Counted from the stretch's first letter, positions 52,117-61,833 are shown. The stretch is DNA of 64,000 bases from RUG14300 sp964561145 (GCA_964561145.1 CAZLNZ010000008.1:20650-84649), one strand, 5' to 3'. A program made the numbers and translations. The notes: a model not told the origin generated them from the sequence alone.

Positions 52117-52145
52117 TTTACAGAGCACAATATGTTGGGTATAAT
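52117..52145 (+). promoter_or_regulatory. Promoter of nrdR
   Basis: TTTACA at 52117-52122, 17 bp, TATAAT at 52140-52145; about 15 nt of leader with GAGAGG before the ATG at 52168. Confidence 0.7.
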
Positions 52146-52167
52146 TAATTTATCTAGAGAGGTTATT

Positions 52168-52632
52168 ATGATTTGTAAGTATTGTGGATGTAAAGCAAGT
52201 AAGGTTGTTGATAGTAGAATGTCTGATGACTATAAATCCATTAGACGTAGAAGAGAATGTGTCAATTGCGGTAGAAGATTTACGACATATGAAACCGTTG
52301 AAGAAATGCCTATATACGTAATTAAAAAGGGCGGCGGCAGACAAGAGTATGATGTATCAAAGATAAGAGCGGGCATTATTAAGGCTTGTGAAAAACGTCC
52401 GGTGCCCATTGTCAAGATTGATAGTGCAATTCAAGATATCGAGAATAAAATTCGCAGTGGTTCCGGCAATGAGATTTCGAGTGAAAAGATAGGAGAGATG
52501 GTTCTTTTAGCGTTAAAGGATCTCGATGACGTTGCATATATAAGATATGCCAGTGTTTATAAAGAATTCAAAAACGTCGATACCTTTATGAAAGAGATTG
52601 GCGATATGCTTAAAAATAAGAAGAATGACTAA
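52168..52632 (+). CDS. nrdR: Ribonucleotide-reductase repressor NrdR
   Basis: 154 residues from the ATG at 52168 (GAGAGG upstream); a 25-codon upstream extension crosses the promoter. Zinc ribbon with Cys3, Cys6, Cys31 and Cys34 and the RRRRECVNCGRRFTTYE motif, then an ATP-cone domain (about 47-140: VIKKGGGRQEYD, VAYIRYASVYKEF). It represses ribonucleotide reductase genes when dATP is high. It overlaps the following pseudouridine synthase gene by eight bases. Confidence 0.96.
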   Translation: MICKYCGCKASKVVDSRMSDDYKSIRRRRECVNCGRRFTTYETVEEMPIYVIKKGGGRQEYDVSKIRAGIIKACEKRPVPIVKIDSAIQDIENKIRSGSGNEISSEKIGEMVLLALKDLDDVAYIRYASVYKEFKNVDTFMKEIGDMLKNKKND

Positions 52633-53440
52633 CGATAAGTATTTTGAAAGAATTAGTCCCTTCAGTGGTCAGCTTAATAGGATTGTAGAAAAGCTTTTCC
52701 CTGAGCTTTCCTACAATTTTTTAATGAAGCTTATCCGTAAAAAAGAAGTTAGTGTCAATGGTAAAAAGGTAGGGGAGCAGTATGAGGTGATGAAAGGCGA
52801 CGTCGTATATATTTATCTTAAACCTTTCGCTGTTCCTATTAAGTATTTATATTTAGATGATGATTTGGCGGTTGTTTATAAGCCAAAAGGCGTAACTTCC
52901 GATGGCGAACGTTCTTTTTCCTCCTTGGTCGATTATGCTTTAAACGGAGTTTTATTATTGCATAGACTTGATACAAACACGGACGGTTTGTTGATGTTTG
53001 CAAGGAATGAAAGAACCGAAAAGCTGTTTCTCGAGGCTATGAAGCTAGGATATGTCGAAAAACATTATAAAGCCACGGTGTATGGCGATGTTACTCCCAA
53101 TAACGGTCATTTTTCCGATTACCTTGTCAAGGATTCTGTAAAAGGGAGAGTAAGGGTATATGACCATCCTGTCAATGGTGAAAAAATAGATTTGGATTAT
53201 CGTGTATTATCAAGAAACGATGGACTAACGAATCTCGAGGTTATTATTTATGGCGGGAAAACACATCAAATTAGAGCACAACTTGCTTATCATGGAATGT
53301 TTATCATCGGAGACGGGAAATACGGTGATGATAGGATAAACAAGTTATATAAAAAGAAATCCCAAGAGTTAACGGCAGTCAAGCTTATTATTTCTATTCC
53401 GACATCCGAAAGGTACAGCAAATTGATTGTTACATTATAA
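52625..53440 (+). CDS. RluA-family pseudouridine synthase
   Basis: 271 residues from the ATG at 52625; a start at 52598 would lie deeper in nrdR. N-terminal S4 domain (about 10-58, LIRKKEVSVNGKKVG), then the catalytic domain with HRLDTNTDGLLMFARN (catalytic Asp about residue 122) and GKTHQIRAQLAY. RluA-family enzymes form pseudouridine in rRNA or tRNA; the short length and the YLDDDLAVVYKPKGV segment fit the RluA/RluC/YjbO-like branch, distinct from the RluD-like protein at 20200-21129. Target site cannot be assigned. Confidence 0.88.
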   Translation: MTNDKYFERISPFSGQLNRIVEKLFPELSYNFLMKLIRKKEVSVNGKKVGEQYEVMKGDVVYIYLKPFAVPIKYLYLDDDLAVVYKPKGVTSDGERSFSSLVDYALNGVLLLHRLDTNTDGLLMFARNERTEKLFLEAMKLGYVEKHYKATVYGDVTPNNGHFSDYLVKDSVKGRVRVYDHPVNGEKIDLDYRVLSRNDGLTNLEVIIYGGKTHQIRAQLAYHGMFIIGDGKYGDDRINKLYKKKSQELTAVKLIISIPTSERYSKLIVTL

Positions 53441-53465
53441 AAAAATCGACGATAGCGATTTTTTT
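53439..53465. terminator. Bidirectional terminator between the RluA-family gene and sigK
   Basis: Stem AAAAAAATCG / CGATTTTTTT with a 7-nt loop. It overlaps the stop codons of both convergent genes. Confidence 0.8.
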
Positions 53466-54171
53466 ATAATAATTCTATATTATGTTCGGTTACATAATTC
53501 TTGATTTTCAAAAGAGCCTTTTTCTCTATTCTCGAAATATAGGAACGAGATATTTTTAGCTTTTCCGAAATTTCTCTTTGCGTTATTCTATCAATTCCGA
53601 ATAGTCCATATCTGTAACATAATATGTAAAATTCTCTTGATGTCAAAACACGTTCAAGTATTTTTCTTAGTTCTTCATTGACCGATGCGTTTTCGCATTC
53701 TTTTCCAACATAATAGTTTTCATCAAAAAGTGTTTCGGCTAAAGTTATTTCATTTCCTTCCTTATCAGAACCGATTGGTTGAAAAATTGAAACGTTCGAT
53801 TGGTGTTTTTTATTTGCTCTCAAGTACATTAAGATTTCATTCTCTATACACTTTGCCGCATAGGTCGAAAATTGGTTTCCTTTGGATATATCAAAGGTCG
53901 TAATTGCCTTTATTAATCCTTGCGAGCCTATACTGATTAGGTCATCAGGATCGGCATTTTGAAGAAATCTTTTAGAAATATGTACTACCAATCTCATATT
54001 GTGAGATGCAAGTGTGTTTAAGGCATTATCATCGCCTTCCTTTAATCTTAAAAAGTATTCCTCCTCCTTTTCTTTCTCTAATGGTTTTTGGAAGCCTTTT
54101 CCCTCGTCAAGATACAGTGTTAGGCATAAGGCTTCATCGATTAAGGATCTACTATATTTTGAAATACTCAT
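53464..54171 (-). CDS. sigK: Late mother-cell sigma factor sigma-K
   Basis: 235 residues in one uninterrupted frame. N-terminal extension of about 25 residues, then FQKPLEKEKEEEYFLRLKEGDD (shown here only in part: FQKPLEKEKEE), typical of sigma-K; region 2 with LISIGSQGLIKAITTFD and CIENEILMYLR; region 4 with RITQREISEKLKISRSYISRIEKK. It is a paralogue of sigE in this window. As in many Clostridia the gene is not split by a skin prophage. No Shine-Dalgarno is visible; TATACT lies five bases before the ATG, abutted by a perfect Spo0A box. Confidence 0.87.
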   Translation of the reverse strand: MSISKYSRSLIDEALCLTLYLDEGKGFQKPLEKEKEEEYFLRLKEGDDNALNTLASHNMRLVVHISKRFLQNADPDDLISIGSQGLIKAITTFDISKGNQFSTYAAKCIENEILMYLRANKKHQSNVSIFQPIGSDKEGNEITLAETLFDENYYVGKECENASVNEELRKILERVLTSREFYILCYRYGLFGIDRITQREISEKLKISRSYISRIEKKALLKIKNYVTEHNIELL

Positions 54172-54182
54172 AGTTTAGTATA

Positions 54183-54191
54183 TTCGACAAA
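54183..54191 (-). promoter_or_regulatory. Spo0A box at the sigK promoter
   Basis: TTTGTCGAA on the minus strand (TTCGACAAA on plus), directly next to the TATACT at 54182-54177 and 12 bases from the sigK start. Confidence 0.5.
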
Positions 54192-54222
54192 AAACTCATA
54201 GTTGCTTTTATCTGAAAATTAG

Positions 54223-54251
54223 TTGAATTTAGTTTGTAATTGTGTTAAGAT
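54223..54251 (+). promoter_or_regulatory. Promoter of rnpB
   Basis: TTGAAT at 54223-54228, 17 bp, TAAGAT at 54246-54251. The predicted start, about seven bases later, coincides with the first base of the P1 helix of RNase P RNA at 54258. Confidence 0.75.
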
Positions 54252-54257
54252 TATCTT

Positions 54258-54574
54258 GCAAGTCGGTTGGACGATCGCACGAAAGTGAGGAAAGTCCGAG
54301 CACCATAGGACAGAGTGCCGGCTAACTACCGGTGAAGGTGACTTTAAGGAAAGTGCAACAGAAATATACCGCAGATTAAATCTGTAAGGGTGGAAGGGTG
54401 AGGTAAGAGCTCACCGCTTGGGTGGTAACATTCGAGGTCCATGTAAACCCCGCTCGGTGCAAGTAAGAGAGGTTAAAGTTGTCCGCTACTCTCGCATACG
54501 CTGGAACCTATTGGTAACAATAGGTCAAGAAAGATGATCGTTTAAACAGAACTCGGCTTATAGACCGATCTTGC
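54258..54574 (+). ncRNA. rnpB: RNase P RNA
   Basis: About 317 nt. The conserved core segments are present: GAGGAAAGTCCGAGC near 54288 (CR I), the GAAGGTGACTTTAAGGAAAG region followed by GCAACAGAAATATACCGC near 54330-54375, and the 3' ACAGAACTCGGCTTATAGACC near 54547-54567 (CR V). The ends pair to make helix P1 (GCAAG with CTTGC, CGGT with ACCG). It is the catalytic subunit that trims tRNA 5' ends. The GAAGGGTGAGGTAAGAGCTCACCGC hairpin (P12-like) suggests an A-type rather than the Bacillus B-type architecture, but this was not folded. Confidence 0.95.
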
Positions 54575-54597
54575 TACCGCTTCGGCGGTATTTTTTT
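54575..54597 (+). terminator. Terminator of rnpB
   Basis: TACCGC, TTCG tetraloop, GCGGTA, then seven T, immediately after the P1 helix. Confidence 0.92.
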
Positions 54598-54642
54598 ATA
54601 ATAGCTCGTTTATTCTTTATTTCCATTGACAATAATCGATAT

Positions 54643-57600
54643 ATGATTTACATCTTTATTGCGTTGTTTTTCCTATCTTTCGTTTTGTTTATCATTGCAG
54701 AGTCTTCTTCGCCGAAAATAATAAACATTGAAGTCAAGGATTTCGAACAATTAAATAAAATCACAAGATGGGGGAAACCTCTTTCTGTATTTAGATATAA
54801 ATACTATCTTAAGGTCTTTTATAGAAATACAATTAGACGTAAAGAGAATGGCGAACTTCTTTTTCCATTTGAAATCAAGATGTGCGAAAATGTTTATTTG
54901 TTTAATCGAGTACTGAAAGATATTCAGGTAATGCGTTGTAAATCCTTGCCATACTATAACGGGGTGCCGCGGATTCTTGTCCTTGCACGCTTTGCAGTGA
55001 CAAGAGGGTATGATGAAACTATACTTCAGATAAAAGACTATATTGAAAAGGTTCAAAAGGTTATAGAACTGGATTATAAGGAAATCGAGCTGTTTTCTTT
55101 GATGCTTTCTTATGCAGAACTCGAAAAATGTGTTTATTTGTTCAAGAAGAGTAAGTATTTATATAACGAGAAAAAGAGAACTTTGAAATTTGTTTATAAA
55201 CAGAAGATTAAAAGAATACAAAGCAATTCATTCTGGTATTTTTATAACGAATATGCCGAGATTCCCGATTTATACGAAAGTATTGCCGAGGAATCTATTA
55301 GTTCCTTCGATAATTCATTACTAAGTTATGCTTTGATTGTAGAGCGAGTTGTTGAGGTTATTAGAAATGAAAAAGTATTGAAAGAGGGACTCAGTTTCGG
55401 ATATGCAAGGGCGGATAAGATATTAAAGAAGATAGAAATATATGATAAGGAATCGCTGATTACAAAAAAGTATTATCTCAATAAAATAAATCAATTGTCA
55501 GATAAACTTAATCTGCGAGAAACAGCCATTGCCGAGCTCGCAGTTTCTATGAGTGATACATTTAACGTACCATTGGGTAAAGTATTAAATAAAGCAAGCA
55601 TTCGGGAATATATAAAAAAAGGAACGGTAACAAATAAAAAATCAAGTCTTGATATTATTTATGTATTACTTGTATTTTTGACTTCCGTTCTGATTTCATT
55701 GAGTCCGCTTTTATTCGTAGCCATTCCCGTAGCTTTTGTTTATATACCGATGCTTTTTATATGTGTTATTAAGCCCATAGAACATTTTTATAGGATAATA
55801 TTTTCTTTAAAACAAAAACCTCCGGTATATTCTCTTAACTATGAAAATGTACCGAACGAGGCCAAAACGACGGTTGTCGTTTCTTATTACGTTAAGGATA
55901 GAGAGTCTCTTGAAAGCGGGCGATTTAAAATAGAAAGCATTGCCGCAAATCTTTCTGATGAGAACGTCTTTTATTGCTTGTTGGTAGATGTCGATTACGA
56001 ACACATGCCGGAGTCGGAAATTGAGGAATTAAGAGAAATAATCAGGGAGTATAACAAATCGAATAATCGAATACAGATTGCGTTAAGAAAGCAATTTGTC
56101 GAGAACAATAAAAGACTTTGCAGAGAAAGAAAGAGAGGAGCAATTTTAGAGCTTTTCAGGTATATTACTATTTCATCGGATGAATTCTATGAGATAAAGG
56201 AAGAGATTAAAGACTCTAAATATGCAATACTTCTTGACGATGACAGCGAGCTGTTGCCATCTGCTATACTAAAAGCTATTAATACAATAATGCATCCAAT
56301 GAACGACAGTTATGATATTCTATCCTTTGGAGCCAAAATCAACAAATATTCAATAATAACGAGGTATTCTAAAAGATACTCTGAAGATGGCTCGATAGAC
56401 TGTTATCCTTGTTATAATGACTTTTATTCCGATGTTTTCGATAAAGGACTTTTTTGCGGTAAAGGAATTGTAAGAATCGATGGCTTTGCAAAACTTTATG
56501 ATACCTTTCCCGATGGTCGTATCCTTAGTCATGATATCATCGAGGGTGCTTTTTTGCATACAGGGTCATTGAAACAAAGTATATATGAGGATGCACCTCA
56601 AAACTTTAAAAATGATGTGGAGCGGTATTTTAGATGGAAAAAAGGAGATGTCCTCCTTCTTCCTTATCTATCTCCGAGAGTAAAAAATAAAAACGGAGAA
56701 AAAATAAGTAATAATATCGGAGTTATTTACAAACTTGTCTTACTGATCAATGCACTTGATTGCGTTAGAGATTCGATGATTCTTTTAAGTGCGTTCCTCG
56801 GTATCGTTACAATGAATTATAGTATGCTACTCATTTCCATGCTTCTTATATCCTTACCCTTCATTTGTCGGATTTTAAAAGCCTTGTTTTCGGTTGTGGA
56901 AATTCGAGTCCACTATGTTTTTAGAGAAATTTTGAAAAATGTTGCACATCTTATAGAAAGATTTTTCTTTTTACCTTATTATGCTTTTGAGGGCTTGAAG
57001 GTATATTTTAAAGCTACCTTCCAGTCATTGACAAGTAGTAAAAAGATTCTTGAGTGGAGACCTTTTTATGTTTCTCAGGGCAAAGGAAGATTTTCGGTAT
57101 ACAGCAAGCTTTTTCTTCCTTCTAAGATGTTAATGACGGTTTTGAGTTTTCTTAGCTTTAACCCTTATTTTATAGCATATGCCGGTGTATACGTTATGTA
57201 CGCCTTTATTGTATATAAGGGGAGTTTTATCGAGGAAGAATATAATATACAAGAAAATGAAGTTATTAAGGATATTATAATCAAATCATATAAGTATTTC
57301 GATAACATAACAATAAATGATTTGCCTCGAGATAATATTCAGTATTATCCTAAAACCGAGGATTGCAAAATGAGTTCTCCAACTAACTTCGGTTTTATGC
57401 TCATAGCTATTCTTTGCGGAATAAGAACGGGTATCTGTGATAAACAGGAAGGAGAAGAAAAACTTTTAAAAGTACTTAATTCTCTAAAGAGACTAGAAAG
57501 GTACAAAGGACATTTTTACAATTGGTACGATGTCGAGATGTTAGTTCCCATGGAAGATAAAGTTATTTCCACAGCCGATAGTGCAAACCTTTGTGCTGCA

Positions 57601-60600
57601 CTTTTCTGTGTAAAAGGTTATGCGAAAAAGTGCGGAAACAGTGAACTTTCCGACCTTGTCGATACATTAAACGATGCGGATTTTTCTTTTTTATTCGACA
57701 ATGAAAGAGGTTTGCTAAGAATTTGCTATAAAGTAAACGAGAATTGTTTCGAGGGACATTACGATGTTCTTGAGAGTGAGTCACGGCTTGCATATCTAAT
57801 TGCAATTTCCAGAGGGCTATATGTAAGTGCGTGGTTTAACCTATCAAGGTCAATTATTTCCTTTAATAACAACACATATTTATCATGGTATGGTTCGGCA
57901 TTCGAGTATATGATGCCAAGTATTTTTATTCGACCGCCACGCTATTCAATGCTCGAAGCTTCAGAGCGTAATGCATTCAAATTACACCAAAAGAGGTCAA
58001 AGCACGGCTACTTCGGGATATCTGAAGGCGGTCTTACAGAATATGATGAAAATATGCATTATCAATACGCACCGGACGGAGAGTCGACTCTTGCAATGAA
58101 ATACGAGGTTTTAGGCAAAATATACAATCCATATTCGGCGATTTTATTTCTTCCGTTTTCAAAGGGTGAGGTCGGGAAATGTTTGAAAAATTATATAGCA
58201 AAAGGAATGCTCTGCAGAACAGGGCTTTATGAAGGGATTGTAGATGATACTATAGTTGCAATGCAAATGACCCATCACCAGGGGATGATTATAGCGGCAG
58301 GTGTTAATAAACTATACAATGGTTATTTAAACGAGCTGTTTATTTTAAATCCTGAAATGCACTCTGTTAGATTACTTCTTGCCGAGCCTTATGTTATGAA
58401 AAGACAAGGTGGGGTTTACAAATACAGAGAAACTCAAAACGAGAGAGTGCTTTCTACTGTTACGAGTGACAGTACATTAATGCAGGGCTCGATATTGTCA
58501 AGTGGAGAATATGCTTTAGGTTGTACATCGGTCGGAGTATTTAAAAGGGTTAGTAATGGTTACTTGATAAGCCCTTTTTATCCATATCCTGAAAAGTGGG
58601 GACAATGTAAAACATATATAATGAGAGAAGGACAGATATGTCCGATGAATTTATATGAAAAAACAACCTCTACGTTAGGCGGAATATCTGTAACTTATAC
58701 TAACGAAGAGTTGGACTGTGAAGAAAGGATCAAGCTATTGCCGTCCGGATTAGGTGAGGTTAGACGTTTAAGATTTTTTAGCAGAGGACGGGTGGAGAGA
58801 ATAAAAGTTTCACATTATTTGGATATATCATTATGTACAGAGGATGAGCTGTATTCTCATAAAGCATTCTTCGATATGTTTGTTGAGAGTAGATTGTTTG
58901 AGATGGGTGCAAGCTTTGGTCGTGTTAACAATGATGTTTGTCCGAAATTATCAGTAAAAGTTTTCGGATTAAGAAATGCTCAAATAGATACTAATAAGTT
59001 GAACGTTACTAAGAGAAACAAAGGCTTTTGTGAGGAAACTTGCTTTTTTAATAAGGGAAAATATATATCAGAAGGAAGGGTATTATATCCTTGTTTCGCT
59101 ATTTGTGGAGAGCTTTTTATTGATAGTGATTTTTACGATGTATTCATTGTGCTCGCTGTTGGTGAAAATAGTAGACAACGTGTTAATTGGGATTATGAGG
59201 CGTTGTCGGAAGGGTTCGACCTGTTTGAAAAAACGAAACGTTATCATAAAGAACAAGTTGAGTTTTCAGATCAAACAGCAAATATAATCGGTAAAACCAT
59301 GCTCGGATTCTATCCTCAATTTGAATCGTCGAAAAGAATTGATGAAACAATAAGAATCGGAATTAAGAGGGAGGATCTAAAACGTGGAAATGAGTTGAAG
59401 TCGCTTTCTTTATCTCTTTTAAGGTTGGGTTACGAGAATGAGTTTATTCTTTTAAATGAAGAGGATAAACAAATTGTTTTTAATGGGTCTGTATTGCATC
59501 GGAAAAAAGACTATGCGATATTTGCAGATTTAGATGATTGTGCTGAGCCCATTATTAGGCTTAACCCTGTATATCCCTTGAAGCCGGAGATCAAGCTGGA
59601 ATCGATTAGAGCGGGCGAAGGTGGATTTACGGAATACGGGTATATGGTTGTGCCGTTTGCCGAAAGCACCTTAAAGCCCTATTCTAATGTTCTTTGTTCA
59701 AAAGAGGGTGGTATTATCACAACGGATAATTCTCATTTTTCTTTCGCTGATAATAGTAGAGAATATAAACTTACCAATTGGTATAACGACGAGATGTATG
59801 ATGTATCCGGAGAGTTTGTATACATCTTTTATGATGGAAAATTATATGATGTTTGCAATTATCTTTCAACCGTGTACTTTGTTGAGAATAATAAAAGCGT
59901 TTATCATTTTTCCATAAACGAACTTCAAGGAAAGTTAGTAGTTCGAGTTAATGAAAGCGGTAATATTTGTAAAAAACTTTTTTTGAGATCTTTAAAGGGG
60001 GAATTAGATTGTAGTGCGATTTTTGCTTTTAGACCATGCTTGGGCTACAAACCGTCTAAAGGATATTATGCACAAATTTTCGATGTCGGTAGACTAAAGA
60101 TAGTTAATAGGGTGAACGGATTATCTATGGAATACTGTTGTAATAAGGGAGTGCCTTTTATCGGTGAGGATATGCTTTTAGGATTACTAGAGAAAGAGAA
60201 AAGGAAACCTAGCGGCTGTTTGTATGGGTTTATAAAATCGGTAAGTGTAAGTAATGACGAAGTAGAATCGGAAGCAGTTATGGGTAAAAAGGTCGTAAGA
60301 AAATCAGCGTATGTTAAGTCGGATTATGGCGGAATAACCATTACAACTCCTGACCTTAGGTTGAATATATTATACAACTTGTGCTTATACAAGCAGGTGA
60401 GAGCAAGACTCGATGCCAGAGCCTCTTTCTATCAATGTGGCGGGGCATATGGGTTTAGAGATCAATTGCAAGATTGTCTGGCACTTCTGTATTCAGATCC
60501 CGAAAGGGTAAAGGAACATATTCTGCTCTGTGCTTCCAGACAGTATGAGGAGGGAGATGTCATGCATTGGTGGCATATGCCGATGATGGGTATTAGAACA

Positions 60601-61794
60601 CGAAATACCGATGATGTCCTATTTTTATGTTATGTAACACAAAGATATATCCATAGAACGGGCGATAGGTCAATATTAGAACGGAGATTGCCTTTTTTGC
60701 ATAGTAGAGTGCTTGACGATGATGAATATTCACGTTATGAAAGACCTACGGTGAAGAGGGCGAGCGAAACCCTTAGAATACACTTAAAGCTTGCAATCGA
60801 TAGAGTACTTGATTTTGGCACACACGATTTGTTACTTGTCAAAGGCGGAGATTGGAATGACGGAATGAATAAAATCGGTAAGAACGGAATAGGAGAAAGT
60901 GTATGGTTAAGTCAATTTGCCTACTTCGTTATTACCGATTGCCTTATACTGTTTGAGGGAGCCGACAGATTAGGTCTTATTCGTTCTCTCGATAGATTAA
61001 AGGACGGAATCAATAAAAGCTTTAAGGGCGATAGATTTATCGCATATTATGATGATAACGGAGACGTCGTCGGTAAAAAGGGGGACAAGGCATGTGCACT
61101 ATATATTTTAACTCAAAGTTTTTCGTGTCTTTGCGGTGCTGTAGATGAAGAGGTATATAAAACAGCTTTAAAAACGGCTTTAGAGCTTGTCGATGATGAT
61201 TACGGACTTGTTAAGCTATTCTCACCGCCTTTTGCTGAAATGAATGATTATGGATATATCGGTGCATATCCGGAGGGTATTAGGGAAAACGGTGGTCAAT
61301 ATACACATGGTGCGATTTGGTTTGTATGTTCCCTATTTAAGGCAGGCTTTTACGATAAGGCATATGAGCTTTTGAATATGCTCAATCCGATTGCAAAATC
61401 TCAGGGAAACGATGTGACAATTTATCAAGGTGAACCTTATGTGCTTTCCGCTGATGTATATAGCGGCGATTATAAAGGTAGAGCCGGTTGGAGCTGGTAT
61501 ACAGGTTCTGCTTCTTGGTATTATGTAATGGTTACAGAATATCTTTTCGGACTTAATTTTGTAGAGGGAAGGATATACTTTACTCCTAGATTTCCTTCTT
61601 TTATCGATAGAGGAGAGCTTAAACTTAGGTCTAGAGGAAGTGAGTATATATTTTCTGTTAAAAAAGGTGTAGAAGATGTTATCCTTATAAACGGAAGAAT
61701 ATTTTCAGAGAAGTATATTACACCCCTTGAAAATAAAGGAAAGGTATTTGTTGAAGTGTTATATCAAGATAAGGGAGAAAAAAATATCTTATAG
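54643..61794 (+). CDS. Cyclic beta-1,2-glucan synthase-like protein (GT84/GH189-like/GH94)
   Basis: 2383 residues from the ATG at 54643; an in-frame TTG at 54571 lies within the rnpB transcript end and its terminator, so it is rejected. Order of domains as in NdvB/Chv-type synthases: N-terminal membrane helix and helical region (to about 330), a membrane-embedded glycosyltransferase (about 340-860) with DDDSELLPSA (Asp532-534), a glycoamylase-like domain (about 900-1270: SWYGSAFEYMMP, MTHHQGMI), carbohydrate-binding beta-domains, and a C-terminal GH94 phosphorylase module (about 1900-2360) with FRDQLQD and DWNDGMN near 2070. In known synthases the first part elongates beta-1,2-glucan, the middle cyclises it and GH94 trims chain length. 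Proteobacterial homologues have about 2800 residues. Product (cyclic or linear glucan) is not proven. Confidence 0.88.
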   Translation: MIYIFIALFFLSFVLFIIAESSSPKIINIEVKDFEQLNKITRWGKPLSVFRYKYYLKVFYRNTIRRKENGELLFPFEIKMCENVYLFNRVLKDIQVMRCKSLPYYNGVPRILVLARFAVTRGYDETILQIKDYIEKVQKVIELDYKEIELFSLMLSYAELEKCVYLFKKSKYLYNEKKRTLKFVYKQKIKRIQSNSFWYFYNEYAEIPDLYESIAEESISSFDNSLLSYALIVERVVEVIRNEKVLKEGLSFGYARADKILKKIEIYDKESLITKKYYLNKINQLSDKLNLRETAIAELAVSMSDTFNVPLGKVLNKASIREYIKKGTVTNKKSSLDIIYVLLVFLTSVLISLSPLLFVAIPVAFVYIPMLFICVIKPIEHFYRIIFSLKQKPPVYSLNYENVPNEAKTTVVVSYYVKDRESLESGRFKIESIAANLSDENVFYCLLVDVDYEHMPESEIEELREIIREYNKSNNRIQIALRKQFVENNKRLCRERKRGAILELFRYITISSDEFYEIKEEIKDSKYAILLDDDSELLPSAILKAINTIMHPMNDSYDILSFGAKINKYSIITRYSKRYSEDGSIDCYPCYNDFYSDVFDKGLFCGKGIVRIDGFAKLYDTFPDGRILSHDIIEGAFLHTGSLKQSIYEDAPQNFKNDVERYFRWKKGDVLLLPYLSPRVKNKNGEKISNNIGVIYKLVLLINALDCVRDSMILLSAFLGIVTMNYSMLLISMLLISLPFICRILKALFSVVEIRVHYVFREILKNVAHLIERFFFLPYYAFEGLKVYFKATFQSLTSSKKILEWRPFYVSQGKGRFSVYSKLFLPSKMLMTVLSFLSFNPYFIAYAGVYVMYAFIVYKGSFIEEEYNIQENEVIKDIIIKSYKYFDNITINDLPRDNIQYYPKTEDCKMSSPTNFGFMLIAILCGIRTGICDKQEGEEKLLKVLNSLKRLERYKGHFYNWYDVEMLVPMEDKVISTADSANLCAALFCVKGYAKKCGNSELSDLVDTLNDADFSFLFDNERGLLRICYKVNENCFEGHYDVLESESRLAYLIAISRGLYVSAWFNLSRSIISFNNNTYLSWYGSAFEYMMPSIFIRPPRYSMLEASERNAFKLHQKRSKHGYFGISEGGLTEYDENMHYQYAPDGESTLAMKYEVLGKIYNPYSAILFLPFSKGEVGKCLKNYIAKGMLCRTGLYEGIVDDTIVAMQMTHHQGMIIAAGVNKLYNGYLNELFILNPEMHSVRLLLAEPYVMKRQGGVYKYRETQNERVLSTVTSDSTLMQGSILSSGEYALGCTSVGVFKRVSNGYLISPFYPYPEKWGQCKTYIMREGQICPMNLYEKTTSTLGGISVTYTNEELDCEERIKLLPSGLGEVRRLRFFSRGRVERIKVSHYLDISLCTEDELYSHKAFFDMFVESRLFEMGASFGRVNNDVCPKLSVKVFGLRNAQIDTNKLNVTKRNKGFCEETCFFNKGKYISEGRVLYPCFAICGELFIDSDFYDVFIVLAVGENSRQRVNWDYEALSEGFDLFEKTKRYHKEQVEFSDQTANIIGKTMLGFYPQFESSKRIDETIRIGIKREDLKRGNELKSLSLSLLRLGYENEFILLNEEDKQIVFNGSVLHRKKDYAIFADLDDCAEPIIRLNPVYPLKPEIKLESIRAGEGGFTEYGYMVVPFAESTLKPYSNVLCSKEGGIITTDNSHFSFADNSREYKLTNWYNDEMYDVSGEFVYIFYDGKLYDVCNYLSTVYFVENNKSVYHFSINELQGKLVVRVNESGNICKKLFLRSLKGELDCSAIFAFRPCLGYKPSKGYYAQIFDVGRLKIVNRVNGLSMEYCCNKGVPFIGEDMLLGLLEKEKRKPSGCLYGFIKSVSVSNDEVESEAVMGKKVVRKSAYVKSDYGGITITTPDLRLNILYNLCLYKQVRARLDARASFYQCGGAYGFRDQLQDCLALLYSDPERVKEHILLCASRQYEEGDVMHWWHMPMMGIRTRNTDDVLFLCYVTQRYIHRTGDRSILERRLPFLHSRVLDDDEYSRYERPTVKRASETLRIHLKLAIDRVLDFGTHDLLLVKGGDWNDGMNKIGKNGIGESVWLSQFAYFVITDCLILFEGADRLGLIRSLDRLKDGINKSFKGDRFIAYYDDNGDVVGKKGDKACALYILTQSFSCLCGAVDEEVYKTALKTALELVDDDYGLVKLFSPPFAEMNDYGYIGAYPEGIRENGGQYTHGAIWFVCSLFKAGFYDKAYELLNMLNPIAKSQGNDVTIYQGEPYVLSADVYSGDYKGRAGWSWYTGSASWYYVMVTEYLFGLNFVEGRIYFTPRFPSFIDRGELKLRSRGSEYIFSVKKGVEDVILINGRIFSEKYITPLENKGKVFVEVLYQDKGEKNIL

Positions 61795-61797
61795 TAA

Positions 61798-61826
61798 TTT
61801 ACAAATTAATGCTTCTGTGCTAAAAT
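61798..61826 (+). promoter_or_regulatory. Promoter of rarA, predicting a leaderless mRNA
   Basis: TTTACA at 61798-61803, 17 bp, TAAAAT at 61821-61826, and seven bases to the ATG at 61834; geometry nearly identical to the yggS promoter. No Shine-Dalgarno. Confidence 0.7.
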
Positions 61827-61833
61827 TAATCCG

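Noticed and set aside
53464..54171. Reading this sigma gene as a second sigE
   Set aside because: The FQKPL-EKEKEEEY start and the lack of a spoIIGA neighbour fit sigma-K; the gene at 50136 is the SpoIIGA-linked sigma-E.
54571..54642. TTG start 24 codons upstream for the glucan synthase
   Set aside because: It lies within the last bases of RNase P RNA and its terminator; the ATG at 54643 begins directly with the first membrane helix.
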